Shown piece by piece: positions 41,969 through 50,505 of a DNA stretch of 64,000 bases (positions are counted from its first letter, which is position 1; each line of letters begins with the position of its first letter). The notes under the pieces are model-generated. The model ran no database searches. It was not told the DNA's origin and was given only the letters and a program-made list of their open reading frames with translations. The stretch covers positions 1,798,001 to 1,862,000 of the forward strand of contig NZ_CP018786.1 in NCBI RefSeq assembly GCF_002025665.1. Direction: 5' to 3'. The stretch is from Chryseobacterium indologenes. Lineage in GTDB: Bacteria > Bacteroidota > Bacteroidia > Flavobacteriales > Weeksellaceae. Position numbers and translations under genes: made by a program.

Positions 41969-43136
41969 CGGAGGTTTAGATACTTCCTATTGTGCTAAAT
42001 ATCTTAGTGAAACACTAGGGTATGAGGTGTATGCAGTTACTGTAAATACCGGAGGTTTTTCAAAAGAAGAAGAAAAAGAGTTGGAGAGAAAAGCTTTAAA
42101 CCTTGGGGTGAAGGAATACAGGTGCGTAAACGCTCAGGAAGATTATTATAATTCATGTGTGAAATATTTGATTTTCGGGAATGTACTGAAAAATAATACC
42201 TATCCTCTTTCCGTAAGCGCTGAACGTACCATTCAGGCACAGGAAATTGCAAAATATGCGATTGAAGTAAAAGCAGATGCAATTGCACACGGAAGTACAG
42301 GAGCTGGAAATGATCAGGTTCGTTTTGATCTAATCTTTCAGGTGATGTGCCCAAATATTGAAATCATTACACCCATCCGTGATATGGCTTTGTCCCGTGA
42401 GGAAGAGATTGAATTTTTGAAGGAGCACGGATATGAAATGGAATTCCATAAGGCACAATATTCAGTGAATAAAGGTCTTTGGGGAACTTCGGTAGGAGGA
42501 AAAGAAACATTGACTTCCAGAAATTATCTTCCGGAAGAAGCTTTTCCCTCTCAGATTAAAGAAACAGAGCCTTCAGAAATGGAGATCGAGTTTAAAAACG
42601 GAGAAGTGATCGGAGTGAATGGAGAAAGCTTTGAGCATTCTGTATATGCAATTCAAAAAATAGAGGAATTAGCTTCACCGTATGGAATTGGTCGTGATAT
42701 TCACGTAGGTGATACCATTGTTGGGATTAAAGGACGAGTAGGATTTGAAGCAGCAGCGGCATCGGTGATTATCAAAGCGCATCATTTATTGGAAAAGCAC
42801 ACCCTTTCAAAATATCAGCAAATGATGAAGTCTCAGTTATCCGACTGGTATGGAAACTGGCTTCACGAAGCACTTTTTTTAGATCCTGTGATGAGAAATA
42901 TTGAGTCTTTCTTAGTGGATTCTCAGAAAACAGTAAGCGGAAAAGTATTTGTGACTCTTCACCCATACAGATTTATTCTTAATGGAATTGAATCTGCTCA
43001 TGATCTGATGTCTGATAAATTCGGAAGCTACGGAGAAGCCAACAGAGCGTGGTCAGGAGAAGATGTGAAAGGATATACGAAGATTGTAAGTAATTCTTTA
43101 AATATATACCATCAGATTAACCAGAATATCAACTAG
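41940..43136 (+). CDS. argG: Argininosuccinate synthase
   Basis: A 398-residue enzyme that joins citrulline and aspartate using ATP. The PP-loop is AFSGGLDTSYC (residues 8-18). IAHGSTGAGNDQVRFDL (about 113-129) is the citrulline/aspartate site, and EGANRAW-type YGEANRAWSGEDVKGYTKI is near the end. The length is typical. The start lies inside the end of the GNAT gene, which implies translational coupling. Confidence 0.95.
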   Translation: MKKKVILAFSGGLDTSYCAKYLSETLGYEVYAVTVNTGGFSKEEEKELERKALNLGVKEYRCVNAQEDYYNSCVKYLIFGNVLKNNTYPLSVSAERTIQAQEIAKYAIEVKADAIAHGSTGAGNDQVRFDLIFQVMCPNIEIITPIRDMALSREEEIEFLKEHGYEMEFHKAQYSVNKGLWGTSVGGKETLTSRNYLPEEAFPSQIKETEPSEMEIEFKNGEVIGVNGESFEHSVYAIQKIEELASPYGIGRDIHVGDTIVGIKGRVGFEAAAASVIIKAHHLLEKHTLSKYQQMMKSQLSDWYGNWLHEALFLDPVMRNIESFLVDSQKTVSGKVFVTLHPYRFILNGIESAHDLMSDKFGSYGEANRAWSGEDVKGYTKIVSNSLNIYHQINQNIN

Positions 43137-43188
43137 TTCCGAAAGGACAATGTAATGAAAGGCAGCATAAAATTCTGCCAGAATCAAA

Positions 43189-44157
43189 ATGAAGAAAACA
43201 GTAGGAATCATTGGTGCTAACGGTTATACAGGAAGTGAGCTGATACGCTTACTGGCTTTTCATCCCCATGTGACATTGAGTTTTTTATATAGTCGTTCGA
43301 ATTCGGGAACAAGAATTTCGGATCTGTACCCGGATTTAACGACAGTTTGTGAAATGGTTTTGACGGACAAATCTGGAGACGTAGATATTCTTTTTCTGTG
43401 TCTTCCCCATAAAGAAAGTCAAAACTGGTTAACTCAGAATTCTGTTAAAGATGAAACGCTGGTGATTGATCTTGGAAACGATTTCCGTTTGGAAGGAAAT
43501 TTCGGAAAGAGAGATTTTATCTACGGATTGCCGGAAATCAAAAAAAAACAACTGGTAGGTGCTAAAAGTATTGCGAACCCGGGATGTTTTGCTACGGCCA
43601 TTCAATTGGCTTTATTGCCATTGGCAGAAAAAAGAGTATTAAATGAAGTTTTTACTACAGGGATTACAGGTTCTACAGGGGCCGGACAGTCTCTGCAGGC
43701 AACCACTCATTTTACCTGGAGAAATGATAATGTATCAGCCTATAAAACATTAACTCATCAGCATGTAGATGAGATTTTGCAGCAGCTGAACTCATTCAAT
43801 AATAAAAAAGAAGTAAACCTGAATTTTGTTCCATGGAGAGGAGATTTTGCAAGAGGAATTTTTACAAGTTCCACCATGAAGACGGATCTGAAGCTGGAGG
43901 AAATAGAACAATTGTATCAGGATTTTTATGCGGAGGAGCCTTTCGTTACGGTAAGTAGAAGGGCAATTGATTTAAAGCAGGTTGTCAATACCAATCGCTG
44001 TGTGATTCAGATCGAAAAGAGTGGAAATGTTGTCGTTATTCACTCAGCGATTGACAATTTGTTAAAAGGTGCTTCAGGACAGGCAGTACAGAATATGAAT
44101 CTGGCAATGAACTGGGAAGAAAATGCAGGGCTGAACCTGAAACCGATAGCATTCTAA
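43189..44157 (+). CDS. argC: N-acyl-gamma-glutamyl-phosphate reductase
   Basis: A 322-residue NADPH-dependent reductase of the third arginine step. GIIGANGYTGSELIRLL (6-22) is the nucleotide-binding fold, and C133 in SIANPGCFATAIQ is the catalytic cysteine that forms the thioacyl intermediate. GITGSTGAGQSLQATTHF follows. It is 52 bases downstream of argG. Acyl specificity (acetyl or succinyl) is not readable from motifs. Confidence 0.94.
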   Translation: MKKTVGIIGANGYTGSELIRLLAFHPHVTLSFLYSRSNSGTRISDLYPDLTTVCEMVLTDKSGDVDILFLCLPHKESQNWLTQNSVKDETLVIDLGNDFRLEGNFGKRDFIYGLPEIKKKQLVGAKSIANPGCFATAIQLALLPLAEKRVLNEVFTTGITGSTGAGQSLQATTHFTWRNDNVSAYKTLTHQHVDEILQQLNSFNNKKEVNLNFVPWRGDFARGIFTSSTMKTDLKLEEIEQLYQDFYAEEPFVTVSRRAIDLKQVVNTNRCVIQIEKSGNVVVIHSAIDNLLKGASGQAVQNMNLAMNWEENAGLNLKPIAF

Positions 44158-44164
44158 TTTATTA

Positions 44165-44265
44165 ATAAGGTAGAAGGTTGTAGATGATAGGTTGCAGTAG
44201 TGTGAAGAATAACTTTAGATCTGCAGGCTTTCAACCATCAACCATCAAACTAACAACTAGCAACA
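44165..44265. repeat. Imperfect inverted repeat before argD, related to the purine-rich family
   Basis: The left half is G-rich with GTAGAAGGTTGTAGATGATA; the right half is AACCATCAACCATCAAAC followed by AACAACTAGCAACAAAA. The ends are loosely complementary, and the CAGCAACAAAA-type block is shared with 21298-21440. It occupies nearly the whole argC-argD gap. Confidence 0.45.
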
Positions 44266-44268
44266 AAA

Positions 44269-45408
44269 ATGAATTTATTCAACGTATATCCATTATTCAA
44301 CATAAATCCGGTAAAAGCTCAGGGATCTTTTCTTTGGGATGATAAAGGAGAGCGGTATCTTGATTTTTACGGAGGTCATGCTGTGATTTCTATTGGTCAT
44401 AACCACCCACATTATCAGAACAAACTGAAGGATCAGCTGGAAAAAATATCTTTTTATTCCAATTCGGTTCAGAATGAATTACAGACTGAACTGGCGGAAA
44501 AGCTGGGAAAACTTTCAGGATATGAAAATTATAACCTTTTCTTATGTAATTCAGGAGCTGAAGCCAATGAAAATGCTTTAAAACTAGCATCGTTTCATAA
44601 TGGGAAAAGCAAAGTGCTTTATTTTTCCGGTTCATTCCATGGAAGAACTTCTGCAGCTGTTTCCGTAACAGATAATCCGAAAATTGTGGCTCCGGTTAAT
44701 TTTTCAGAAAGATTCATCAAATCAGACTGGAATGATGTGCAGCAGCTTGAAGAAACTTTTGAGAAACAAGGAAATGAAATTTCTTCTGTTATCATTGAAG
44801 GAATTCAGGGAGTAGGCGGAATTATGATTCCTACCCCGGAGTTTTTATCTAAAATTAAAGAACTGTGCGACAAGTATGATGTTGTTCTTATTTTGGATGA
44901 AGTACAGTCAGGATATGGAAGAAGCGGATATTTCTTTGCTCATCAGGAGTTTGGAGTAGAAGCGGATATTATTACAACCGCAAAAGGTATGGGGAATGGT
45001 TTCCCTGTAGGCGGAGTTTTAATTCATCCTAAATTTCAGGCAAGCAATGGTTTGCTGGGAACTACATTCGGAGGAAATCATCTGGCTTGTGCCGCTTCAA
45101 TTGCTGTTCTGGATGTCATGAAAGATGAAAATCTTATCGAAAATGCTCAGAAAATGGGCGAGTATATCGAAAATGAAATTAAAGATTTACCACATATTAA
45201 ATCCATCCGAAGGAAAGGATTGATGATCGGAATAGAACTCGACAGAGACTGTTCAGAAATAAGGAAAAGCTTATTGTTCGATCATCATATTTTCACAGGA
45301 AACTCTAATGATAAAAGTGTCTTAAGGATTCTTCCTGCACTGAATATCAAACAAGAGGAAACCGATCTTTTCATCAATGCCCTGAAAATGGTATTGGGGA
45401 AGATTTAA
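44269..45408 (+). CDS. argD: N-acylornithine aminotransferase
   Basis: A 379-residue class-III PLP enzyme converting N-acylglutamate semialdehyde to N-acylornithine. The PLP lysine is K239 (IITTAKGMGNGFPVGG). NSGAEANENALKLA (94-107) binds the phosphate, SFHGRTSAA and LILDEVQSGYGRSG are also present, and GTTFGGNHLACAA is near residue 265. The length matches ArgD. It sits between argC and argF' in the same orientation. Confidence 0.94.
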   Translation: MNLFNVYPLFNINPVKAQGSFLWDDKGERYLDFYGGHAVISIGHNHPHYQNKLKDQLEKISFYSNSVQNELQTELAEKLGKLSGYENYNLFLCNSGAEANENALKLASFHNGKSKVLYFSGSFHGRTSAAVSVTDNPKIVAPVNFSERFIKSDWNDVQQLEETFEKQGNEISSVIIEGIQGVGGIMIPTPEFLSKIKELCDKYDVVLILDEVQSGYGRSGYFFAHQEFGVEADIITTAKGMGNGFPVGGVLIHPKFQASNGLLGTTFGGNHLACAASIAVLDVMKDENLIENAQKMGEYIENEIKDLPHIKSIRRKGLMIGIELDRDCSEIRKSLLFDHHIFTGNSNDKSVLRILPALNIKQEETDLFINALKMVLGKI

Positions 45409-45561
45409 ACCGCAAAAGCCACAAAAGAATTTAAACACTTAAGTGATTTTAAGAAAATACTAAACGCTTAAGAAGTATCCTTAAGTTTTCGAAAATCTTT
45501 GATTTTCTTCTTATGTGAGCTTATATATTAAAAAAAATAAACTTTTGTGCCTTTTGTGGTT
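45408..45561. repeat. MITE-like element with terminal inverted repeats (CGCAAAAG family), copy 1
   Basis: The ends AACCGCAAAAGCCACAAAAG (45408-45427) and its near-complement at 45542-45561 match in 18 of 20 positions. The interior has CACTTAAGTG- and TTAAG-type blocks but no ORF. It fills the argD-argF' gap. Related ends occur at 50347-50417 and 61733-61872. Confidence 0.7.
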
Positions 45562-45608
45562 AGATCAACAATTAATGTGTAAACAAAATCTTTAAAATCA
45601 ATTTTAAA

Positions 45609-46565
45609 ATGAAAAAATTTACCTCTGTAAGTGATGTAGAAAACTTACAGGAAATCATAAAAAAAGCTTTACAAATAAAAGCAGATCCCCTTACTGAAAC
45701 AGAAAAAGGAAAGGGAAAAACAATTGGACTTGTATTTTTAAATTCAAGCTTAAGAACCCGTTTGAGTAGTCAGATTGCAGCGCAAAATCTAGGGTTGAAT
45801 GTTTTGACATTAAATGCAGCACAGGAAGCGTGGAATTTAGAGTTTGCTGATGGAGCTGTAATGAACGGTGACACTGTAGAACATATCAAAGATGCTATTG
45901 AAGTTTTAAATCAATATTGCGATATCATTGCAGTGCGTTGTTTCGCAGGGATGAAGAGCAAAGAAGATGATGTGAATGAAAGTATCTTAAGCCAGTTTGA
46001 AAAACATGCAAAAGTTCCTGTTGTTTCTTTGGAATCTGCAACACGCCATCCGCTGCAAAGTCTGGCAGATTGTATTACCATTACAGAAAACTGGAAAAAA
46101 GACCACAAACCCAAAGTGGTATTAACCTGGGCTCCACATATCAAACCTATTGCCCATGCCGTTGGAAACTCTTTTGCAGAATGGATGCAGGAAATGGATG
46201 TGGAATTGGTGATTGCAAACCCTGAAGGGTATGATTTGGATAAAAACTTCACAAAAGATGTGAAGGTGATCCATGACCAGGATGAAGCCCTAAAAGATGC
46301 AGATTTTATCTATGTGAAAAACTGGTCTTCCTTTGATGACTATGCTGCAATGCCTGAAGTAAAAGGGGATTGGATGCTTACGAATGAAAAATTAGCCAAT
46401 ACGAACGCTGCGAAAGTAATGCACTGTCTTCCGGTTCGTCGTAATATAGAGCTGAGTGATGAGGTGATGGATGGAGATCATTCTATCATCTATCAACAGG
46501 CTAAAAACCGAATTTTCTCTGCACAGGCAGTGTTTAGTGAAATTTTAGATGAATTAAAAGCCTGA
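45609..46565 (+). CDS. argF': N-acylornithine carbamoyltransferase, predicted succinyl-specific (ArgF')
   Basis: A 318-residue transcarbamylase that carbamoylates N-acylornithine to N-acylcitrulline. SSLRTR (46-51) is the carbamoyl-phosphate loop, ATRHPLQSLAD the HPxQ motif and MHCLPVRRN the C-terminal signature; these match the Bacteroides/Xanthomonas AOTCase-SOTCase group, not classic ArgF. Residue 90 is valine in NGDTVEHI. The equivalent is Pro90 in Bacteroides fragilis SOTCase and Glu92 in Xanthomonas AOTCase; published Glu92 substitutions including valine switch the enzyme to succinylornithine. I therefore predict succinyl specificity. Confidence 0.9.
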   Translation: MKKFTSVSDVENLQEIIKKALQIKADPLTETEKGKGKTIGLVFLNSSLRTRLSSQIAAQNLGLNVLTLNAAQEAWNLEFADGAVMNGDTVEHIKDAIEVLNQYCDIIAVRCFAGMKSKEDDVNESILSQFEKHAKVPVVSLESATRHPLQSLADCITITENWKKDHKPKVVLTWAPHIKPIAHAVGNSFAEWMQEMDVELVIANPEGYDLDKNFTKDVKVIHDQDEALKDADFIYVKNWSSFDDYAAMPEVKGDWMLTNEKLANTNAAKVMHCLPVRRNIELSDEVMDGDHSIIYQQAKNRIFSAQAVFSEILDELKA

Positions 46566-46568
46566 AAT

Positions 46569-46601
46569 AATCCTTGTCAAGGTTTTAAAAATTGACAGGG
46601 G
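46569..46601. repeat. Palindromic repeat (CCTTGTCAAGG family), copy 2, degenerate
   Basis: TCCTTGTCAAGGTTTTAAA (46571-46589) is identical to the left and centre of the perfect palindrome at 33619-33655, while the right arm has changed to AATTGACAGGGG. It lies between argF' and argB. Confidence 0.65.
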
Positions 46602-46633
46602 TAGAAAGAGGTAAGGATCTCAAAAAGTTGACA

Positions 46634-47428
46634 ATGAAAGAAAAGTTATACATCATAAAAATTGGAGGAGCTTTAATTGATGATGAGGAATTATTAAACC
46701 AATTCTTAGAACAATTTTCTGAAATTCAGGAAAAAAAGATCCTTGTTCATGGCGGTGGAAAGCTAGCAACAACACTGGCAGATAAACTGGGTATCGAGCA
46801 AAAAATGATCAACGGAAGGAGAATTACGGATAAAGAGACACTGGATATTGTAACGATGGTATATGCGGGAGGAATCAATAAGAATATTGTTGAAAAGCTG
46901 CAGCAGAAAAAATGCAATGCCATTGGATTCTCAGGAGCGGACGGAAATCTGATTAAAGCTAAAAAAAGAGAACATCCTGAAATCGACTTTGGATTTGTGG
47001 GGGATATCAATAAGAAAAGCGTGAACAGAAAGCTGGTTTCAAAACTCATCAAGCTGGATCTTGTTCCTGTATTTTCTGCGATTACCCATGACAGAAAAGG
47101 GAATCTTTTCAATACCAACGCAGATACCATTGCTTCTGTGATTGCACAGGCTTTGTCAGAAAAATATGAAGTTGAACTGTTGTATTGTTTTGATAAAGAA
47201 GGCGTTTTAGAAGATGTAAACGATCCGGAATCCGTGATTAAAAGTGTAAATGAGGAAGAGTTTACGGTATTAAAAGAAGAAGGGAAACTTCACAAAGGGA
47301 TTTTACCCAAACTTGAAAATGCTCTTGGAGCGATAAAAAATAATGTAGATAAAGTGTTTCTGATTAAAGAGACACAATTGAAAAATCATATAGAAAATCA
47401 TCATGCAGGAACTGAAATCTGTTTATAA
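46634..47428 (+). CDS. argB: Acetylglutamate (or acylglutamate) kinase
   Basis: A 264-residue amino-acid kinase that phosphorylates N-acylglutamate. K9 lies in YIIKIGGALI, GGGK at 40-43 (LVHGGGKLATTLADKLG), FVGDINKKSVN in the centre, and FNTNADTIASVIAQAL in the ATP site. The ATG at 46634 begins the conserved strand; a TTG start at 46592 would lie inside the repeat element and is rejected. It overlaps the next gene by 26 bases. Confidence 0.93.
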   Translation: MKEKLYIIKIGGALIDDEELLNQFLEQFSEIQEKKILVHGGGKLATTLADKLGIEQKMINGRRITDKETLDIVTMVYAGGINKNIVEKLQQKKCNAIGFSGADGNLIKAKKREHPEIDFGFVGDINKKSVNRKLVSKLIKLDLVPVFSAITHDRKGNLFNTNADTIASVIAQALSEKYEVELLYCFDKEGVLEDVNDPESVIKSVNEEEFTVLKEEGKLHKGILPKLENALGAIKNNVDKVFLIKETQLKNHIENHHAGTEICL

Positions 47429-48485
47429 TAAAGAAGAGCTATTGAATAATGCAGTCGGATTGCTTAAAAATTTGATTGAGATTCCTTCATTCAGTAAAGA
47501 TGAGTTCAATACGTCAGTAGAAATTGAGAATTTTTTCAAAAAACATCAGATTCCTACTAAACGTTTTAAAAACAACATCTGGGCAGTGAATAAACATTTT
47601 GATGTATTTAAGCCTTCCGTTTTACTGAATACTCACCATGATACGGTAAAGCCCAACAAAGCCTATACGCTGGATCCGTTTATTCCTATTGAAAAAGAAG
47701 GTAAGCTGTTTGGTTTGGGAAGTAATGATGCCGGAGCTTCTTTGGTTTCTATGGCTCAGGTTTTTTTACATTTTTATGATAAAGAAGATTTAAAATATAA
47801 TTTAGTTATTGCTTTGACGGCAGAGGAGGAGATTTCAGGATTTGATGGAATTGAAGCCTTATTTCCGCAGCTACCCAATGTAGAACTCGCTATTGTAGGA
47901 GAACCCACGCAGATGAATCTGGCGATTGCAGAAAAAGGACTTCTTGTAATTGATGGAGAAATGAAAGGGACTCCTTCTCATGCCGCTCATCCTAATGATG
48001 ATAACTCGATTGTAAAATGTATGGAGGATCTCCAGAATATTTTAGCTTTTAAATTTCCAAAGGTTTCAGAATATCTGGGCGAAGTGAAAGTTACTTTATC
48101 TGGAATTCATGCAGGGGTACAGCATAACGTTGTTCCTGAGTCCTGCAATTTCACACTGGATGTAAGGGTAACAGACGAATATTCCAATCAGGAAGCGTTT
48201 GATATCATTCAGTCTCAGATGAAGTCAACGTTAACAGCAAGATCGTTCAGACTGAATTCCTCCAAAATCGAACTGGATCATCCGTTTGTAAAATCAGGAG
48301 TTGAAACCGGAAGGACCACCTACGGTTCACCAACTTCTTCTGACCAGGCGATTATCCCATGTACATCGGTGAAAATGGGGCCTGGAGACAGTAGGCGCTC
48401 TCATACTGCAGATGAATTTATCTATATCCATGAAATAGAAGAAGGAATAGAAATCTACATCAGAGTTTTAGAAAAAGTGTTATAA
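47403..48485 (+). CDS. M20-family N-acylcitrulline/acylornithine deacylase (ArgE-like)
   Basis: A 360-residue zinc hydrolase. Metal ligands and catalytic residues are visible: H78 and D80 (NTHHDTV), D109 (GSNDAGAS), E141/E142 (LTAEEEISG), the segment AIVGEPTQMN, and a C-terminal His in SRRSHTADEF. In a pathway with ArgF' the deacylation must come after carbamoylation, so the substrate is expected to be N-acylcitrulline, succinyl if ArgF' is succinyl-specific. That is inference from the pathway. It is translationally coupled to argB. Confidence 0.85.
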   Translation: MQELKSVYNKEELLNNAVGLLKNLIEIPSFSKDEFNTSVEIENFFKKHQIPTKRFKNNIWAVNKHFDVFKPSVLLNTHHDTVKPNKAYTLDPFIPIEKEGKLFGLGSNDAGASLVSMAQVFLHFYDKEDLKYNLVIALTAEEEISGFDGIEALFPQLPNVELAIVGEPTQMNLAIAEKGLLVIDGEMKGTPSHAAHPNDDNSIVKCMEDLQNILAFKFPKVSEYLGEVKVTLSGIHAGVQHNVVPESCNFTLDVRVTDEYSNQEAFDIIQSQMKSTLTARSFRLNSSKIELDHPFVKSGVETGRTTYGSPTSSDQAIIPCTSVKMGPGDSRRSHTADEFIYIHEIEEGIEIYIRVLEKVL

Positions 48486-48489
48486 AAGA

Positions 48490-48585
48490 GAGAAGTTAGA
48501 AGCTAGAGACTGGAAGTTAGTAAGAAAAAGACCATATGAGGTTATAACTAATTTCTAACATCTAATTTCTAATCTCTGAAATATA
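48490..48585. repeat. Imperfect inverted repeat before argH
   Basis: The left half is rich in GTTAGAAGCTAGAGAC-like units and the right half is TAACATCTAATTTCTAATCTCT. The halves are imperfect complements of short TTAGA units. It is similar in style to 21298-21440 and 44165-44265. Confidence 0.4.
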
Positions 48586-48756
48586 TGTTTTGACTCCGCC
48601 CGGCAGGCACTAGAAGTTCAGTTTTTAATAAGATTTATGCAAAAAGAAAATTAGAAATGAAGGCTTTACATAAGGAAATGTTTTTTTATAGTTAATAGTA
48701 ATAAGGATTGCCTTGCTGGGCTTGTCAAAACCCATCAGTATTTTAAATCAAAGAAT

Positions 48757-50061
48757 ATGAAAAAAATATGGCAGAAGGATGACCTTGCCACCAATATATT
48801 AGTCAATAACTTTACAGTCGGTAAAGACCTTGACTTTGACGAACGTTTAGCGAAATATGACGTAAAAGGTTCTATGGCCCATTGCACAATGCTGGCAGAA
48901 ACCGGAATTATTACAAAGGAAGAATCAGAACAGATGTTATCTGTTTTGAATACTATTTTAAATAAAATTGAAGAAGGTAGTTTTGAAATTGATAAAGATG
49001 CTGAGGATATCCATTCTCAGGTAGAAGCCATTCTTATTGAAGAATTAGGCGATACAGGAAAGAAAATCCATACAGCGAGATCACGAAATGATCAGGTTTT
49101 ACTGGATATAAAATTGTACTTATTGGATGAAATCCGTGAAATTACAGCACTTACAGACGAATTTTTCCAGATTTTAATTCAACTGGCAGATCAGCATAAA
49201 AACGTTTTGCTTCCAGGGTATACTCATTTGCAGATTGCGATGCCTTCATCATTTGGATTGTGGTTTGGAGCTTATGCCGAAGCGCTTTTGGATGATGTGG
49301 AAATGCTGTTTTCAGTAAAGAATATCATTAATAAAAATCCATTAGGATCAGCGGCTGGTTATGGTTCGTCTTTCCCAATCAATCGTGAAAGTACCACTTA
49401 TAATCTAGGCTTCCAGTCGATGAATTATAATTCGGTATATGCTCAGATGACCCGTGGAAAGTCGGAAAAAATGCTGTCAATGGCAATGGCTACTTTAGCA
49501 GGAACGCTTGGGAAGTTTGCTTATGATGTATGTTTGTATCTAAGCCAGAATTTTGACTTCATTAGTTTTCCAAAGGAATTTACTACAGGAAGCAGTATTA
49601 TGCCTCATAAAAAGAATCCGGATATCTTTGAGCTGGTTCGTGCACGATGTAACAGAATTCAGTCACTTCCCAACGAATTAATTCTTTTGACAAATAATCT
49701 GCCTTCCGGTTATCACAGAGATGTACAACTGACGAAAGAAATACTTTTCCCTGCGATAGACTCTTTAAAAGAATGTCTGGAAATCCTAAATTATACTTTA
49801 CCGAATATTAAGGTAAAAGACGGAATTCTGGAAGATGAAAAGTATAAATATCTTTTCAGTGTAGAAAAGATTAATGAAGAAGTGAAAAACGGAAGTTCAT
49901 TCCGTGATGCTTATGTAAAAGTAGGGCAGGAGATCGAAAACAACGAGTTTGAATTTGAACCTGGAAATCTTGAACATACCCACCAGGGAAGTATCGGGAA
50001 TCTTTGCCTGGATAAAATAGAATATCAGTTCAATAAACTGAAAAATAAATTATTGGGTTAG
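48757..50061 (+). CDS. argH: Argininosuccinate lyase
   Basis: A 434-residue fumarase/aspartase-superfamily enzyme that releases arginine and fumarate. TARSRNDQV (106-114) and GYTHLQIAMP (154-163, catalytic T156-H157) are present, and the signature loop is GSSIMPHKKNPD (278-289). It is the last arg gene, 271 bases after the deacylase, so it may have its own promoter. Confidence 0.95.
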   Translation: MKKIWQKDDLATNILVNNFTVGKDLDFDERLAKYDVKGSMAHCTMLAETGIITKEESEQMLSVLNTILNKIEEGSFEIDKDAEDIHSQVEAILIEELGDTGKKIHTARSRNDQVLLDIKLYLLDEIREITALTDEFFQILIQLADQHKNVLLPGYTHLQIAMPSSFGLWFGAYAEALLDDVEMLFSVKNIINKNPLGSAAGYGSSFPINRESTTYNLGFQSMNYNSVYAQMTRGKSEKMLSMAMATLAGTLGKFAYDVCLYLSQNFDFISFPKEFTTGSSIMPHKKNPDIFELVRARCNRIQSLPNELILLTNNLPSGYHRDVQLTKEILFPAIDSLKECLEILNYTLPNIKVKDGILEDEKYKYLFSVEKINEEVKNGSSFRDAYVKVGQEIENNEFEFEPGNLEHTHQGSIGNLCLDKIEYQFNKLKNKLLG

Positions 50062-50066
50062 AATCT

Positions 50067-50197
50067 AAGCCGTTAAGGTCATCAAAACTTAGGCACTGTC
50101 AGTAGAATTCTAAAAGTAATTTTTAGCCTGCTGTCTTTTCGTTTGTGAACCTTAATCTTTAATAAATCTTAATTGCTTAAGTGATCTTAATGGCTGG
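50067..50197. repeat. Inverted-repeat element (CCATTAAGG family), copy 2
   Basis: AAGCCGTTAAGGTCATC at the left and its near-complement TGATCTTAATGGCTGG at the right flank a non-coding interior with CTTAATC and CTTAATTG blocks. It is related to 38958-39072. Confidence 0.5.
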
Positions 50198-50346
50198 ATT
50201 GTAATTCCGCTCTTTGAATTTGATGATTGATTATCTTGAACTATTAAGGAAGATGAAGATTTTAAGATAAGTTAAGAAAATCTGCTGTATAAAATTTTAT
50301 CGGAGATAAAATCTTTGCGCCCTACAACATGAAGTTTATGAATTTC

Positions 50347-50417
50347 TTTTGCGTCTTTGCGTTTTCTAACAAAATACGAGTTTATAAAAGAAGTTGGTAT
50401 ACGCAAAGGCGCAAAGA
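50347..50417. repeat. Inverted repeat of the CGCAAAGGCGCAAAG family, copy 2
   Basis: TTTTGCGTCTTTGCGTTTTC (50347-50366) faces ATACGCAAAGGCGCAAAGA (50399-50417). A third half-unit, ATCTTTGCGCC, is at 50311-50321. Confidence 0.6.
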
Positions 50418-50505
50418 TAATTATTTGAGTTAATTTTTAAGGCACAAGAAAATCCTTGATTTTCAGCAAGAAGTTTAAATCAGTTTTGGTTTAAAAACAG
50501 AAGAG

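Larger units (their letters stand above)
50062..50505. other. Gene-free repeat-filled stretch between argH and the Lrp-type gene
   Basis: About 440 bases without an ORF. The first part (50067-50197) is an inverted-repeat element of the CCATTAAGG type, and the second (50311-50417) holds CGCAAAGG-family arms. Two unrelated repeat types therefore lie side by side. No terminator of the usual form is seen after argH. Confidence 0.55.

Noticed and set aside
46592..46633. Upstream TTG start of argB
   Set aside because: It falls in the degenerate palindromic repeat and adds residues not found before the conserved first strand.
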